Shown here piece by piece: positions 15,002 to 22,621 of a stretch of DNA of 22,621 bases. The stretch comes from Aliterella sp. RAGGC_92 (GTDB lineage Bacteria; Cyanobacteriota; Cyanobacteriia; Cyanobacteriales; Chroococcidiopsidaceae), in assembly GCA_030826005.1 (NCBI GenBank), contig JAPJOW010000046.1:1-22621 (forward strand), written 5' to 3'. The notes under the pieces were generated by a model, which did no database searches, had not been told where the DNA came from, and worked only from the letters and a program-made list of their open reading frames with translations. Positions within the stretch are counted from its first letter, which is position 1, and each line of letters opens with the position of its first letter. The translations under genes were made by a program, and so were the position numbers.

Positions 15002-16768
15002 ATGAAAAAACCTCTAGTTAGTTGGCTAAACAATACTGCAAATCGTCCTCGCCAAGCTTGGATTTTGGCTATCTTATGGCTGCTGTTCGTAGGATGGGTA
15101 GCCTTCTTTTGGCATTTGGGTAGTATTAGCCTAATTGACGAAACTGAGCCGTTATTTGCGGAAGCTGCGAGGCAAATGAAAGTAACTGGCGATTGGATTA
15201 CACCATTTTTTAATGGTGAAACTCGTTTTGATAAGCCACCATTGATTTACTGGTTGATGGCGCTTGCTTATCAATTTATTGGCGTAAATGAATGGGCGGT
15301 ACGTTTGCCTTCGGCTTTCGCTGCTATGAGTTTAGTTGGCTTAGGTTTTTATACAATTTGGTTATTTGGGCTGCATACTTCCGCCCCAATGGTAAAGTTT
15401 GAACGCCGCCGCTATTGGCTAAGTGCGGCAATTGGTGCGGCTTTAATGGCACTAAACCCAGAAACAATTGTCTGGGCGCGGACGGGTGTATCGGATATGC
15501 TGCTGGCGGGGTGTATGGGTTCGGCGCTGCTGTGCTGGTTTTGCGGTTATGCAATTTCTGTACCCAAGCTAAAACTGCGTTGGTATGTGGCGTTTTATAT
15601 TTTAATTGCGGCGGCAATTTTAACTAAAGGCCCAGTGGGAATTGTTTTACCTAGTTTAATTATTGGTTCGTTTCTGTTTTACTTAGGGAAACTGCGAGAA
15701 GTTCTCCAAGAAATGCACGTAGTCTTGGGCGGCTTAATCATTGGCGTAATTTCTGTACCTTGGTTTGTGTTAGTTATCGCGCGCAATGGCAGTGCTTATA
15801 TTAATTCATTTTTTGGTTATCACAATCTCGAACGGTTTACGGGAGTTGTCAATCATCATTCTGCTCCTTGGTATTACTACTTTTTGGTTGTGTTACTAGG
15901 CTTTGCTCCTTGGTCAGTTTATTTACCTATAGCAATTTATAAAATAAAATTATTAGCGCGATCGCACTGGCAAAAACAAGAACGCATTTATCAATTAAGT
16001 TTATTTGCTTTATTTTGGTTTTTAGGCATTTTTGGCTTTTTCACGATCGCCGTTACTAAGTTACCTAGCTATGTCTTGCCCCTCATGCCAGCTTCGGCTA
16101 TTTTGGTAGCATTGCCTTGGAGCGAACCAATACCCTATCAGCCTAGTTGGAAGTATCGCCGATTTTTTTATATCAGCCGTTGGTTAAATGTAGGTTTAGT
16201 ACTACTTCTAGCTTTAGCATTATTTTTAGCGCCGGGTTTAGTCGGTGTCGATCCGGCAATTCCTAACTTACGCCAACTTATTCAACAATCAGGTTTACCA
16301 ATTACTGGCGCAATTATCTGGGCGATTGCGGGAATTGGAGGAGTGGTTTTACTTCTATGCCGCCAAGGGCAATGGCTAATAAAATTAAACTTAGCTGCAT
16401 TTATCGCGTTTGTAATATTTGTCATGATGCCTGCCGCTTTTTTAATTGATGAAGCAAGGCAAGTACCCTTAAAAGAATTATCGGCGATCGCGGCGGCAAC
16501 CCGCATACCCAATGAAGAATTAGTAATGATTGGGTTCAAAAAGCCCAGCGTAGTATTTTACAGCCAACTGCCCGTAACTTACATCAAAGAAACTAATGCG
16601 GGGATAAGTTACGTGCAGAAACTCCTAAACGCAAAATCATCTTCATTTTCAGCGATGGTTTTAGCTCAACCCAAAAAGCTAGTAAAGTTAGAAACTCCTG
16701 CCCTAAATTACCAACAATTAGGAGAAGCGGGAGCTTATAAGTTGATTCGAGTTGCGCGCCTAAACTAA
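15002..16768 (+). CDS. ArnT/PMT-type membrane glycosyltransferase
   Basis: This 588-residue integral membrane protein belongs to the ArnT/PMT (GT-C fold, GT83/GT39-like) superfamily, which moves sugars from polyprenyl-phosphate donors to lipid or protein. The catalytic acidic loop is clear just after the first membrane segment: LIDETEPLFAEAARQM (D46, E47, E49). It is followed by DWITPFFNGETRFDKPPLIYWL (64-85), a signature region of this family. About a dozen hydrophobic segments follow, including a WxVxLPSAFAA-like second helix and LTKGPVG at about 210. The C-terminal about 100 residues form a soluble periplasmic domain. Donor and acceptor cannot be told. The gene ends one base from the convergent kinase gene, with no terminator hairpin between them. 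Confidence 0.85.
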   Translation: MKKPLVSWLNNTANRPRQAWILAILWLLFVGWVAFFWHLGSISLIDETEPLFAEAARQMKVTGDWITPFFNGETRFDKPPLIYWLMALAYQFIGVNEWAVRLPSAFAAMSLVGLGFYTIWLFGLHTSAPMVKFERRRYWLSAAIGAALMALNPETIVWARTGVSDMLLAGCMGSALLCWFCGYAISVPKLKLRWYVAFYILIAAAILTKGPVGIVLPSLIIGSFLFYLGKLREVLQEMHVVLGGLIIGVISVPWFVLVIARNGSAYINSFFGYHNLERFTGVVNHHSAPWYYYFLVVLLGFAPWSVYLPIAIYKIKLLARSHWQKQERIYQLSLFALFWFLGIFGFFTIAVTKLPSYVLPLMPASAILVALPWSEPIPYQPSWKYRRFFYISRWLNVGLVLLLALALFLAPGLVGVDPAIPNLRQLIQQSGLPITGAIIWAIAGIGGVVLLLCRQGQWLIKLNLAAFIAFVIFVMMPAAFLIDEARQVPLKELSAIAAATRIPNEELVMIGFKKPSVVFYSQLPVTYIKETNAGISYVQKLLNAKSSSFSAMVLAQPKKLVKLETPALNYQQLGEAGAYKLIRVARLN

Positions 16769-16769
16769 T

Positions 16770-19700
16770 TTACCCGTTCGCAATCAAAGCTTGGTGGATG
16801 TAGTTTAACAATTCCTCCATCGATAGCGAAGGCGGCAAAATCCGCGTAGAAATCGCCTCTAAAATTCTATCTAAGTCAGCTACTTCTTGAGATGATTGGG
16901 GAGCAGAAAATCGCTCTGATGAATAGCTATCCCTAGGTTCTACTTGTTGGCGCAGTTTATTAGACTGCGGTTGGACATGATGTTGATTTAACCAGCTATC
17001 TAATACTAAAATCGGCGGTAATTTTTCTTCCTCACTCAAAGCCGTAAGTGCCTGGATTGCTTGATAAGAGACGTTGTTGCCTAAACTAATCAGCATTACA
17101 TCCACGTTAGCAGATTGAATTTGCGGCATAGTTTCCGCCCAAGTGTGGCTCATTGTCGTTTGAAATCCAGCCGATTGCAAATACTGAACCAAAGCTTGAA
17201 ACCACTCGTTTGTAGTTGCATCGCCGATTGAGTCTGGAGGTTGCAAGTCAGGCAAATTAGCAATATCAACTATTAATAAGCTCGGTTTCCAACCGATCCC
17301 CGCCGCTACCTGCAAAACTGCTAATAATGAATTTACAGTTACATCTTCGTCCGCAGTCAAGCAAGGAAATACCATTAACCCTGGTATTTGATTTACCGCC
17401 TCAGTCGTTGCCGCATTCAACGTTACTAAAGGTAAGCGTTTTAATTTAGGGTATTTGGTAAGTTGCTGTATGTAAGTTAGCGGTTCTAAAATTGAACCAT
17501 CGATAACAACTACATTTGGTTGCCAAATCCGCGCTAATAGCTCTGCTTGTTCTAAGTCATCCGCTTCGACAACGCGGTGATGGAGTTGCAGAGAACTAGA
17601 AGTTAACAAAGAAGATTCAAACGGCGTAACCAACCATAAAACTGTTAATAAGTCGCACCGGGGACGATCGCGATCGCTATTTTCTGAGGGGAAAACGGGG
17701 GTTATAGAGCAAAAACGATTCAAAATTTGCTGCAAATTGTGGTTTTGAATCGGGAGGCTGAGAAATTCATCAGCTTGGTTTAAAAATGCTTGCTCTCTTT
17801 CTGCGCCTGTGGCGGTAATTATTACGGGAATTTGGTTAGTTGCTACATCGGCTTTAAGCAACGTAAGTACGTCCCAACCGGAAAGCATAGGTAAAACTGG
17901 ATTGAGAAATATCGATCCCGGTTGCAATCGCCGCGACTTTTCCAAAGCTTCCGTCCCCGATCGCGCAACTACAACGCGATAACCTAAAGTATTTAGTTGT
18001 TCGCTGAGATTTTCTACAAATTGAGGCGCGGCTTCCACTACTAATATCAAAGGGTTAGAGCGCAATTGCAAGGGAGAGGGGGTGGCTTTAATGCGTCCCC
18101 CCGCCAAAGTTAAAGGAGTCGGAGAAGTGGGGGGTGTAGGTAAAAGCGATGTTGGTGTTTGTCCGGGGGTAGGATAAGTCCTAGGACTTGTTTCTTCGTC
18201 GGCGATACTTTTTTGCGGGGGACTTGGAGGTAAGAGCAAGGTAAAAGAGCTACCAATTCCTTGTTTAGATAAAAAAGTTACATCGCCACCATGCAAGCGA
18301 GCGAGCGCTCGTGTCAGGACAAGTCCCAATCCTGCGCCTTCAAATTGGCGAATTAAGGGGTTTTCTAGTTGCTGAAACTTTTGGAAAATTAAGTGCTGTT
18401 GCTGCTCGGAAATGCCAATTCCTGTATCCCACACTGTAAAAGCAATCCAGCCTTCCCAACGATTGACTTGCAAGCCAATTTCGCCTCCTGGTTCGGTAAA
18501 TTTGTAGGCGTTACTGAGCATATTTACGAGCATTTGACGCAAGCGTAATTCATCGGCGATGAAGATATCTATATTCGGTTCAATTTCTAAAGTAAATCGA
18601 TGCTCCTCTGGAGGTTCGCTAGTAGGTTTTAAGGTGGTTGTTACGATCGCTTTTACTTGCTCTAGAGCGCGATCGCATACCGCGCGAATCTGTACGGGTT
18701 CTAAGCTTAGTTTTAGCTGTCCTGTCTCCATCCGCGTTAGGTCTAAGATGTCATTTACTACTGCCATCAAATGACGACCGCTTTGATGAATTAATCGCGC
18801 GTAGCGCTCTTGGCGATCGTTCAATTGTCCTAAAGCTCGATCTTTAAGTAAAGTTGATAAGCCCATTACTGCTGTAATTGGCGTTTTTAATTCGTGACTG
18901 ATACAAGCTAAAAATTCATCTTTGAGGCGGTTTAATTGCACGATCTCGGCGTTTTTGGCGGCAAGTTCGGAGGCTAGTTGCTGCTGGTAGCTGATATCGT
19001 TAGCTACCAACAGCCATAAGTCTTGACTTAAATTTGTTAGGGGAATTTTAATAAATTCCCATACTTTTTCTTGTCCGTCGGGTGTAGGACAGATACAGAC
19101 GCAAGTACCTGGTTTTGTTCCCAACTGACAGCGACTAAAACTAGGCTGCGCTTCCTCGTCGTCAGAGTTTGCTATTTGGCGATCGCTTTGATTACTTTCT
19201 TTGGGCGTTGTAGTATTTAATAGTTCGGCTATTTCTTGCCGGACGGCGAGGGAATCTCGCCACAAGCCAAAGTGTTCTTGCCAATTTGCTGATTGAGCGA
19301 TCGCTTCTCCGGTATTTGTCTGCAAAACTACTGCCCAAGGCAGTTCTGCTACTATTTGGATTAAAAATTCTAAGGCAAGTTGAGTAACCAAACTATGGTT
19401 CGGCGATGAAGATAATAAGTATTGTAATAATTGTGTAGTGCTTACCAACCCTAAGTATTTACCCCCATCGTCAACTAATGCCCATTCGTTGTGGGGACGA
19501 GTGTTTTGCTGCAAGTGCAAATTAAATTGTTCTAAGCTGCAATTGGTTGGTAGCAGTTCTAAAAGTTCTATAAGGTGAGGATTATCGCCAATTGCCGAGC
19601 TTAGTAAGCGTTGTTTTTTTGCTGTTGACAACTCGCCTAAGTGTAGGTTCAATGTATTTGTAGAAATTATACCTATCGGACGCTGCCTGTCTACTAATAC

Positions 19701-19820
19701 TAGGCGATCGCATTTTTTGGCGGCGAATAGCTCTAACACTGCGGCTACCGCGATAGTGCGATCGCACTCTGGTACGAGTGCTATAAAACTTCTTAGATTG
19801 AGGTTTGACATTAACATCAT
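16770..19820 (-). CDS. CBS-PAS-hybrid histidine kinase with degenerate receiver domains
   Basis: This is a soluble 1016-residue sensor kinase. Domains in order: paired CBS-like motifs (about 12-62 and 85-137), a family that binds adenine nucleotides; a PAS-like region (about 145-280); a short coiled coil (281-300); HisKA with SHELKTP at 308-314 (phospho-acceptor H309); and HATPase with N-box NMLSNAYKF (N437), G1 DTGIGI (465-470) and G2 GAGLGL (495-500). The kinase core is complete. After a Pro/Thr-rich linker (530-585) come three receiver-like folds. In the first (590-700) the acceptor Asp is Asn (N640 in SIFLNPVLPM), the beta5 Lys is Leu (SLPI) and the beta1 acidic pair is EA. The second (722-840) keeps one Asp (D774) but no beta5 Lys. 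The third (845-940) has Ser at the acceptor position. No membrane segment is seen. It is divergent from kaiABC. Starts at residue 1, 2 or 4 are possible. Confidence 0.88.
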   Translation of the reverse strand: MMLMSNLNLRSFIALVPECDRTIAVAAVLELFAAKKCDRLVLVDRQRPIGIISTNTLNLHLGELSTAKKQRLLSSAIGDNPHLIELLELLPTNCSLEQFNLHLQQNTRPHNEWALVDDGGKYLGLVSTTQLLQYLLSSSPNHSLVTQLALEFLIQIVAELPWAVVLQTNTGEAIAQSANWQEHFGLWRDSLAVRQEIAELLNTTTPKESNQSDRQIANSDDEEAQPSFSRCQLGTKPGTCVCICPTPDGQEKVWEFIKIPLTNLSQDLWLLVANDISYQQQLASELAAKNAEIVQLNRLKDEFLACISHELKTPITAVMGLSTLLKDRALGQLNDRQERYARLIHQSGRHLMAVVNDILDLTRMETGQLKLSLEPVQIRAVCDRALEQVKAIVTTTLKPTSEPPEEHRFTLEIEPNIDIFIADELRLRQMLVNMLSNAYKFTEPGGEIGLQVNRWEGWIAFTVWDTGIGISEQQQHLIFQKFQQLENPLIRQFEGAGLGLVLTRALARLHGGDVTFLSKQGIGSSFTLLLPPSPPQKSIADEETSPRTYPTPGQTPTSLLPTPPTSPTPLTLAGGRIKATPSPLQLRSNPLILVVEAAPQFVENLSEQLNTLGYRVVVARSGTEALEKSRRLQPGSIFLNPVLPMLSGWDVLTLLKADVATNQIPVIITATGAEREQAFLNQADEFLSLPIQNHNLQQILNRFCSITPVFPSENSDRDRPRCDLLTVLWLVTPFESSLLTSSSLQLHHRVVEADDLEQAELLARIWQPNVVVIDGSILEPLTYIQQLTKYPKLKRLPLVTLNAATTEAVNQIPGLMVFPCLTADEDVTVNSLLAVLQVAAGIGWKPSLLIVDIANLPDLQPPDSIGDATTNEWFQALVQYLQSAGFQTTMSHTWAETMPQIQSANVDVMLISLGNNVSYQAIQALTALSEEEKLPPILVLDSWLNQHHVQPQSNKLRQQVEPRDSYSSERFSAPQSSQEVADLDRILEAISTRILPPSLSMEELLNYIHQALIANG

Positions 19821-19933
19821 GCAGCGCCGGGAATCATCTTCAGAGCTAACACGGATACTTCGTTTTCCTTGGGATCGTAATTGCTACATCCGCAGGCTGT
19901 GCCTGTTGCTACCGTTTTGATGACAACTTTCAT
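19817..19933 (-). CDS. 38-codon ORF overlapping the histidine kinase start
   Basis: An ATG at 19931-19933 opens 38 codons ending in a TGA at 19817-19819. That stop overlaps the first ATG of the histidine kinase as ATGA, the classic arrangement for translational coupling. The predicted peptide is polar, begins MKVVIKTV and contains a Cys-Gly-Cys (residues 14-16) followed by SNYDPKENEV. I do not recognise it. There is no strong Shine-Dalgarno (AACCTAGAA precedes the ATG). It could be a real small protein, perhaps metal- or redox-binding through the two cysteines, or a leader peptide that controls kinase translation, or chance. Confidence 0.45.
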   Translation of the reverse strand: MKVVIKTVATGTACGCSNYDPKENEVSVLALKMIPGAA

Positions 19934-20232
19934 TTCTAGGTTGCGGTATCTATATAATTAATTGCGGCTCAAACTACTTCTAATGCGATCGCATTTAGCA
20001 ATTATAATAAAATACAATGTCTTATTGGATCTATCTTTAATGACTATTGGCTTGGGAATTGACATATTATTTGTGGAACTGCTCCGTGACTAACTATTTA
20101 TATTTTATCCCCAGAAATCTTTCCGAACTTTATCATTTATATATTAATACTTTCTTAATTTTTTGAAAACCGTTAGTCTATTGGACATATTAAAGTATAA
20201 CCCCTAAGTTTAGGTTTTTTTAATAAAAATTC
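19934..20232. other. Divergent control region between the kinase locus and kaiABC
   Basis: This AT-rich 299-base spacer must hold the promoters of both the kinase unit and the clock operon. It contains a 14-base palindrome AATGCGATCGCATT centred on a HIP1 octamer (19982-19995) and a consensus TTGACA (20059-20064) without a good partner at the right distance. A TATAAC about 30 bases before kaiA looks like a -10 but lacks a well-placed -35. I see no further gene here. Confidence 0.5.
20202..20221 (+). promoter_or_regulatory. Short stem followed by seven T just upstream of kaiA
   Basis: CCTAAGTTTAGG can form a four-pair stem with an AGTT loop and runs directly into TTTTTTT (ending 20221), 11 bases before the kaiA ATG. 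The layout mimics a weak terminator or attenuator in the kaiA leader. The stem is too short to be convincing on its own. Confidence 0.25.
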
Positions 20233-20604
20233 ATGGAGCGTTTTATTTATCAAAATGGTCAAAAGCACGTAGTATTTCAACAAATGTCTTTAGAGCAGCA
20301 AGATACATTTTTACAAGAATTAAAACAAGATTATCATCAAATTATTTTGAGCTACTTTACCAACTCAAACGTTAAAATTGAAATTGATAAATTTACTAAT
20401 AAGGTTTTTTCAAATAATATTCCCGTACCCCTGATCGTTCAAATTCACATAGAATTAATAGATGAATTTGCTAAACAACTAAAACTAGAGGGAAGAAGTG
20501 AAGAAATATTACTTGATTACCGCTTAACTTTAATTGATATCTTAGCGCATCTGTGTGAAATGTATCGTCGTCGTCCGTCTAATTTTTCTACTATTGAATG
20601 TTAG
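20233..20604 (+). CDS. kaiA: Circadian clock protein KaiA, short form
   Basis: KaiA binds the KaiC C-terminal tail and pulls the A-loop out, which stimulates KaiC autophosphorylation. The 123 residues correspond only to the C-terminal four-helix dimerisation/KaiC-binding domain, from about residue 25 (FLQELKQDYHQIILSYF) to the very conserved EGRSEEILLDYRLTLIDILAHLCEMYRR (86-113). The N-terminal pseudo-receiver of the 284-residue Synechococcus protein is absent, as in Nostoc-type KaiA. About 17 extra N-terminal residues and a diverged tail (PSNFSTIEC) flank the domain. ATG 20233 gives the longest frame; the Met at residue 18 is an alternative. It is the first gene of kaiABC, 24 bases before kaiB. 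Confidence 0.95.
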   Translation: MERFIYQNGQKHVVFQQMSLEQQDTFLQELKQDYHQIILSYFTNSNVKIEIDKFTNKVFSNNIPVPLIVQIHIELIDEFAKQLKLEGRSEEILLDYRLTLIDILAHLCEMYRRRPSNFSTIEC

Positions 20605-20628
20605 TTATTTGCTTTAATTACCTGCCTT

Positions 20629-20937
20629 ATGAATACTTCAAAAAAAGCTTACGTACTCAAGCTTTATGTTGCTGGTAACACTCCTAATTCGCTCCGGGCT
20701 TTAAAAATGCTTAAAAATATTATGGAGCAAGAATTTCAAGGTATATATGCTCTAAAAGTAATCGATGTACTCAAGAATCCTCATTTAGCCGAGGAAGACA
20801 AAATCCTTGCAACTCCAACTCTAGCTAAAGTTTTACCGCCACCAGTCCGACGGATTATTGGCGATCTTTCCGACCGAGAAAAGGTATTAATTGGCTTAAA
20901 CTTATTTTATGAAGAAATCCAAGAATACGAAGAATAA
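20629..20937 (+). CDS. kaiB: Circadian clock protein KaiB
   Basis: The 102-residue protein is a fold-switching thioredoxin-like KaiB, full length for the family. In the switched state it binds the KaiC CI ring, sequesters KaiA and recruits CikA, and so drives the dephosphorylation phase. Conserved stretches are KAYVLKLYVAGNTPNSLRAL (6-25), VIDVLKNPHLAEEDKILATPTL (44-65, including K58) and PPVRRIIGDLSDREKVLIGL (71-90), the last being the segment that refolds. The acidic tail EEIQEYEE is typical. It lies between kaiA and kaiC on the same strand. Confidence 0.97.
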   Translation: MNTSKKAYVLKLYVAGNTPNSLRALKMLKNIMEQEFQGIYALKVIDVLKNPHLAEEDKILATPTLAKVLPPPVRRIIGDLSDREKVLIGLNLFYEEIQEYEE

Positions 20938-20999
20938 ATAATGTATTAAAATTTAACTTTTCTATATTAAACATTTTAATAAATTTAACTTTAATAAAC

Positions 21000-22553
21000 A
21001 TGAACGAAAATAATCAAACCCTAAATTCTCAACTACTTAATAATAAAGGCGTACAAAAACTGCGGACGATGATTGAGGGCTTTGACGATATAAGTCAAGG
21101 CGGTTTACCAATTGGCAGGACTACTCTAGTTAGCGGCACTTCGGGGACGGGTAAAACTTTATTTTCCCTTCAGTTTCTTTATAACGGGATAATTTATTTT
21201 AACGAGCCGGGAGTATTTGTAACGTTTGAAGAAACTCCTCAAGATATTATTAAAAATACTTGGGGCTTGGGTTGGGATCTGCAAAAAACTATTGATGACG
21301 GCAAGTTATTTATATTAGATGCTTCTCCAGACCCGGAAGGGCAAGAAGTTGTGGGAAACTTCGATCTTTCTGCATTGGTAGAACGCTTGCAATACGCAAT
21401 TACTAAGTATAAAGCTAAACGAGTTTCGATAGATTCAATTACTGCGTTATTTCAACAATATGAAGCATCATCAGTAGTTAGACGGGAGATTTTTCGCTTA
21501 GTAGCGCGCTTAAAACTAATTGGCGTAACCACAATTATGACGACAGAACGAACGGAAGAATACGGGCCTGTAGCAAGGTTTGGAGTTGAGGAATTTGTAT
21601 CTGATAATGTAACGATTGTCCGTAATGTTTTAGAAGGAGAACGTCGCCGCCGGACGATTGAAATATTGAAACTGCGCGGTTCTACGCACATGAAAGGTGA
21701 GTATCCTTTAACAATTAGTAATGAGGGATTTAATATTTTTCCTTTGGGGGCAATGCAATTAACTCAAAGATCGTCTAATGTGAGGGTATCTTCGGGAGTG
21801 GATACTTTAGATAAAATGTGTGGGGGTGGATTTTTTAAAGATTCAATTATTTTAGCAACCGGAGCGACAGGAACGGGGAAAACCTTACTTGTAAGTAAGT
21901 TTTTGGAAAATGCTTGTAAAAATGGCGATCGCGCGATCGTATTTGCTTACGAAGAATCCCGCGCCCAACTGTCCCGTAACGCCTTTTCTTGGGGTATAGA
22001 TTTTGAAGAATTAGAGAGAAAAGGCTTATTAAAAATTATTTGTGCTTATCCCGAATCTACCGGATTAGAAGATCACTTACAAATTATTAAGTCAGAAATT
22101 GCTAACTTTAAACCCTCTAGAATTGCGATAGATTCGCTGTCGGCTTTGGCGAGGGGAGTAAGTAACAACGCTTTTCGCCAATTTGTAATTGGTGTAACAG
22201 GTTACGCCAAGCAAGAAGAAATTACCGGATTTTTTACTAATACATCCGAGCAGTTTATGGGGTCAAATTCAATTACTGATTCTCATATTTCTACAATTAC
22301 CGATACAATTTTGATGTTGCAGTATGTAGAAATTCGCGGCGAAATGGCGCGGGCAATAAATGTGTTTAAAATGCGCGGTTCGTGGCACGATAAAGGCATC
22401 CGCGAGTATACAATTAGCTCTGACGGCCCGCAGATTACCGACTCGTTCCGCAACTACGAACGGATTATTAGCGGTTCTCCCAGCCGGATTACCGTTGATG
22501 AGAAAAGCGAGTTATCGCGGATCGTACAAAGCTTTAAAGATAGTGAAGGTTAA
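21000..22553 (+). CDS. kaiC: Circadian clock ATPase/kinase KaiC
   Basis: KaiC is the hexameric double-ring clock protein; CI hydrolyses ATP slowly and CII autophosphorylates and dephosphorylates. The 517 residues hold two RecA-like domains. CI has Walker A GTSGTGKT at 46-53 (K52) and the catalytic glutamates E77-E78 (FEETPQD). CII has GATGTGKT at 288-295 and E318-E319 (YEES). The phosphorylation sites lie in TDSHISTITD and number T426, S431 and T432, with S428 also present, the same numbering I recall for Synechococcus elongatus. The A-loop and C-terminal tail that KaiA grips (from about 485, RIISGSPSRITVDEKSELSRI) are intact; the tail is two residues shorter than in S. elongatus. A very AT-rich 62-base gap separates it from kaiB. 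No clear terminator is visible before the window ends. Confidence 0.98.
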   Translation: MNENNQTLNSQLLNNKGVQKLRTMIEGFDDISQGGLPIGRTTLVSGTSGTGKTLFSLQFLYNGIIYFNEPGVFVTFEETPQDIIKNTWGLGWDLQKTIDDGKLFILDASPDPEGQEVVGNFDLSALVERLQYAITKYKAKRVSIDSITALFQQYEASSVVRREIFRLVARLKLIGVTTIMTTERTEEYGPVARFGVEEFVSDNVTIVRNVLEGERRRRTIEILKLRGSTHMKGEYPLTISNEGFNIFPLGAMQLTQRSSNVRVSSGVDTLDKMCGGGFFKDSIILATGATGTGKTLLVSKFLENACKNGDRAIVFAYEESRAQLSRNAFSWGIDFEELERKGLLKIICAYPESTGLEDHLQIIKSEIANFKPSRIAIDSLSALARGVSNNAFRQFVIGVTGYAKQEEITGFFTNTSEQFMGSNSITDSHISTITDTILMLQYVEIRGEMARAINVFKMRGSWHDKGIREYTISSDGPQITDSFRNYERIISGSPSRITVDEKSELSRIVQSFKDSEG

Positions 22554-22621
22554 ATAATAATTTTGACGCGCGGGCTTGGTTAGATTCGTTCCAGTCTATT
22601 TCCTAAAAATACTTAAATGTT

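Noticed and set aside
18559..18847. Rightward small frames inside the histidine kinase gene
   Set aside because: They lie antisense to the conserved HisKA/HATPase region and encode no recognisable protein.
1521..21932. HIP1 octamers GCGATCGC as a CRISPR or mobile repeat
   Set aside because: They are scattered singly inside and between genes, with no constant spacing. This is the known genome-wide HIP1 signature of many cyanobacteria.

Overview
The window is chromosomal DNA from a cyanobacterium. Three things support this: frequent HIP1 octamers (GCGATCGC, for example at 1521, 2659, 2764, 3241, 3548, 5498, 5842, 6611), a complete kaiABC circadian clock cluster, and typical cyanobacterial or plastid-linked families (Ycf20/DUF565, a single-chain M16 peptidase, a DUF6930-like protein). 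KaiA is the short form without the N-terminal pseudo-receiver, as in filamentous lineages such as Nostoc. I cannot name the genus.

Left part (1-7642). The window opens with the 5' end of a leftward PIN-like gene and a 328-base spacer holding three spaced repeats. Rightward genes follow: an exported M16 zinc protease and methionine aminopeptidase (map) with a strong terminator. Next is an rtcB RNA-ligase gene that has lost its middle and carries an HNH endonuclease ORF in its place. A GNAT acetyltransferase, a Uma2-family nuclease and a SAM methyltransferase come after it. The last two are bracketed by a second, truncated and stop-containing copy of the GNAT 3' end. That copy abuts what looks like a decayed flavin-binding (PNPOx-like) gene. 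This is the rearranged, accessory part of the window.

Middle part (7643-16768). These are mostly housekeeping genes: a leftward DUF6930-like protein; a rightward Fe-S assembly protein (SufA/IscA type), a TPR protein and a small membrane protein; a leftward probable operon trpS-metF-SDR epimerase; leftward ycf20; then a rightward membrane-anchored hypothetical protein and an ArnT/PMT-type glycosyltransferase.

Right part (16770-22621). A leftward 1016-residue CBS-PAS-histidine kinase carries receiver-like domains whose phospho-acceptor chemistry appears lost. It is transcribed divergently from kaiA-kaiB-kaiC. A 38-codon ORF overlaps its start codon by ATGA and may be translationally coupled to it. 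KaiC keeps all canonical residues, with the same numbering as I recall for the Synechococcus elongatus protein (T426, S431, T432). The kinase-clock neighbourhood, with its small coupled ORF, is the most interesting functional unit. The broken rtcB/HNH locus and the duplicated GNAT locus are the most interesting structural ones.
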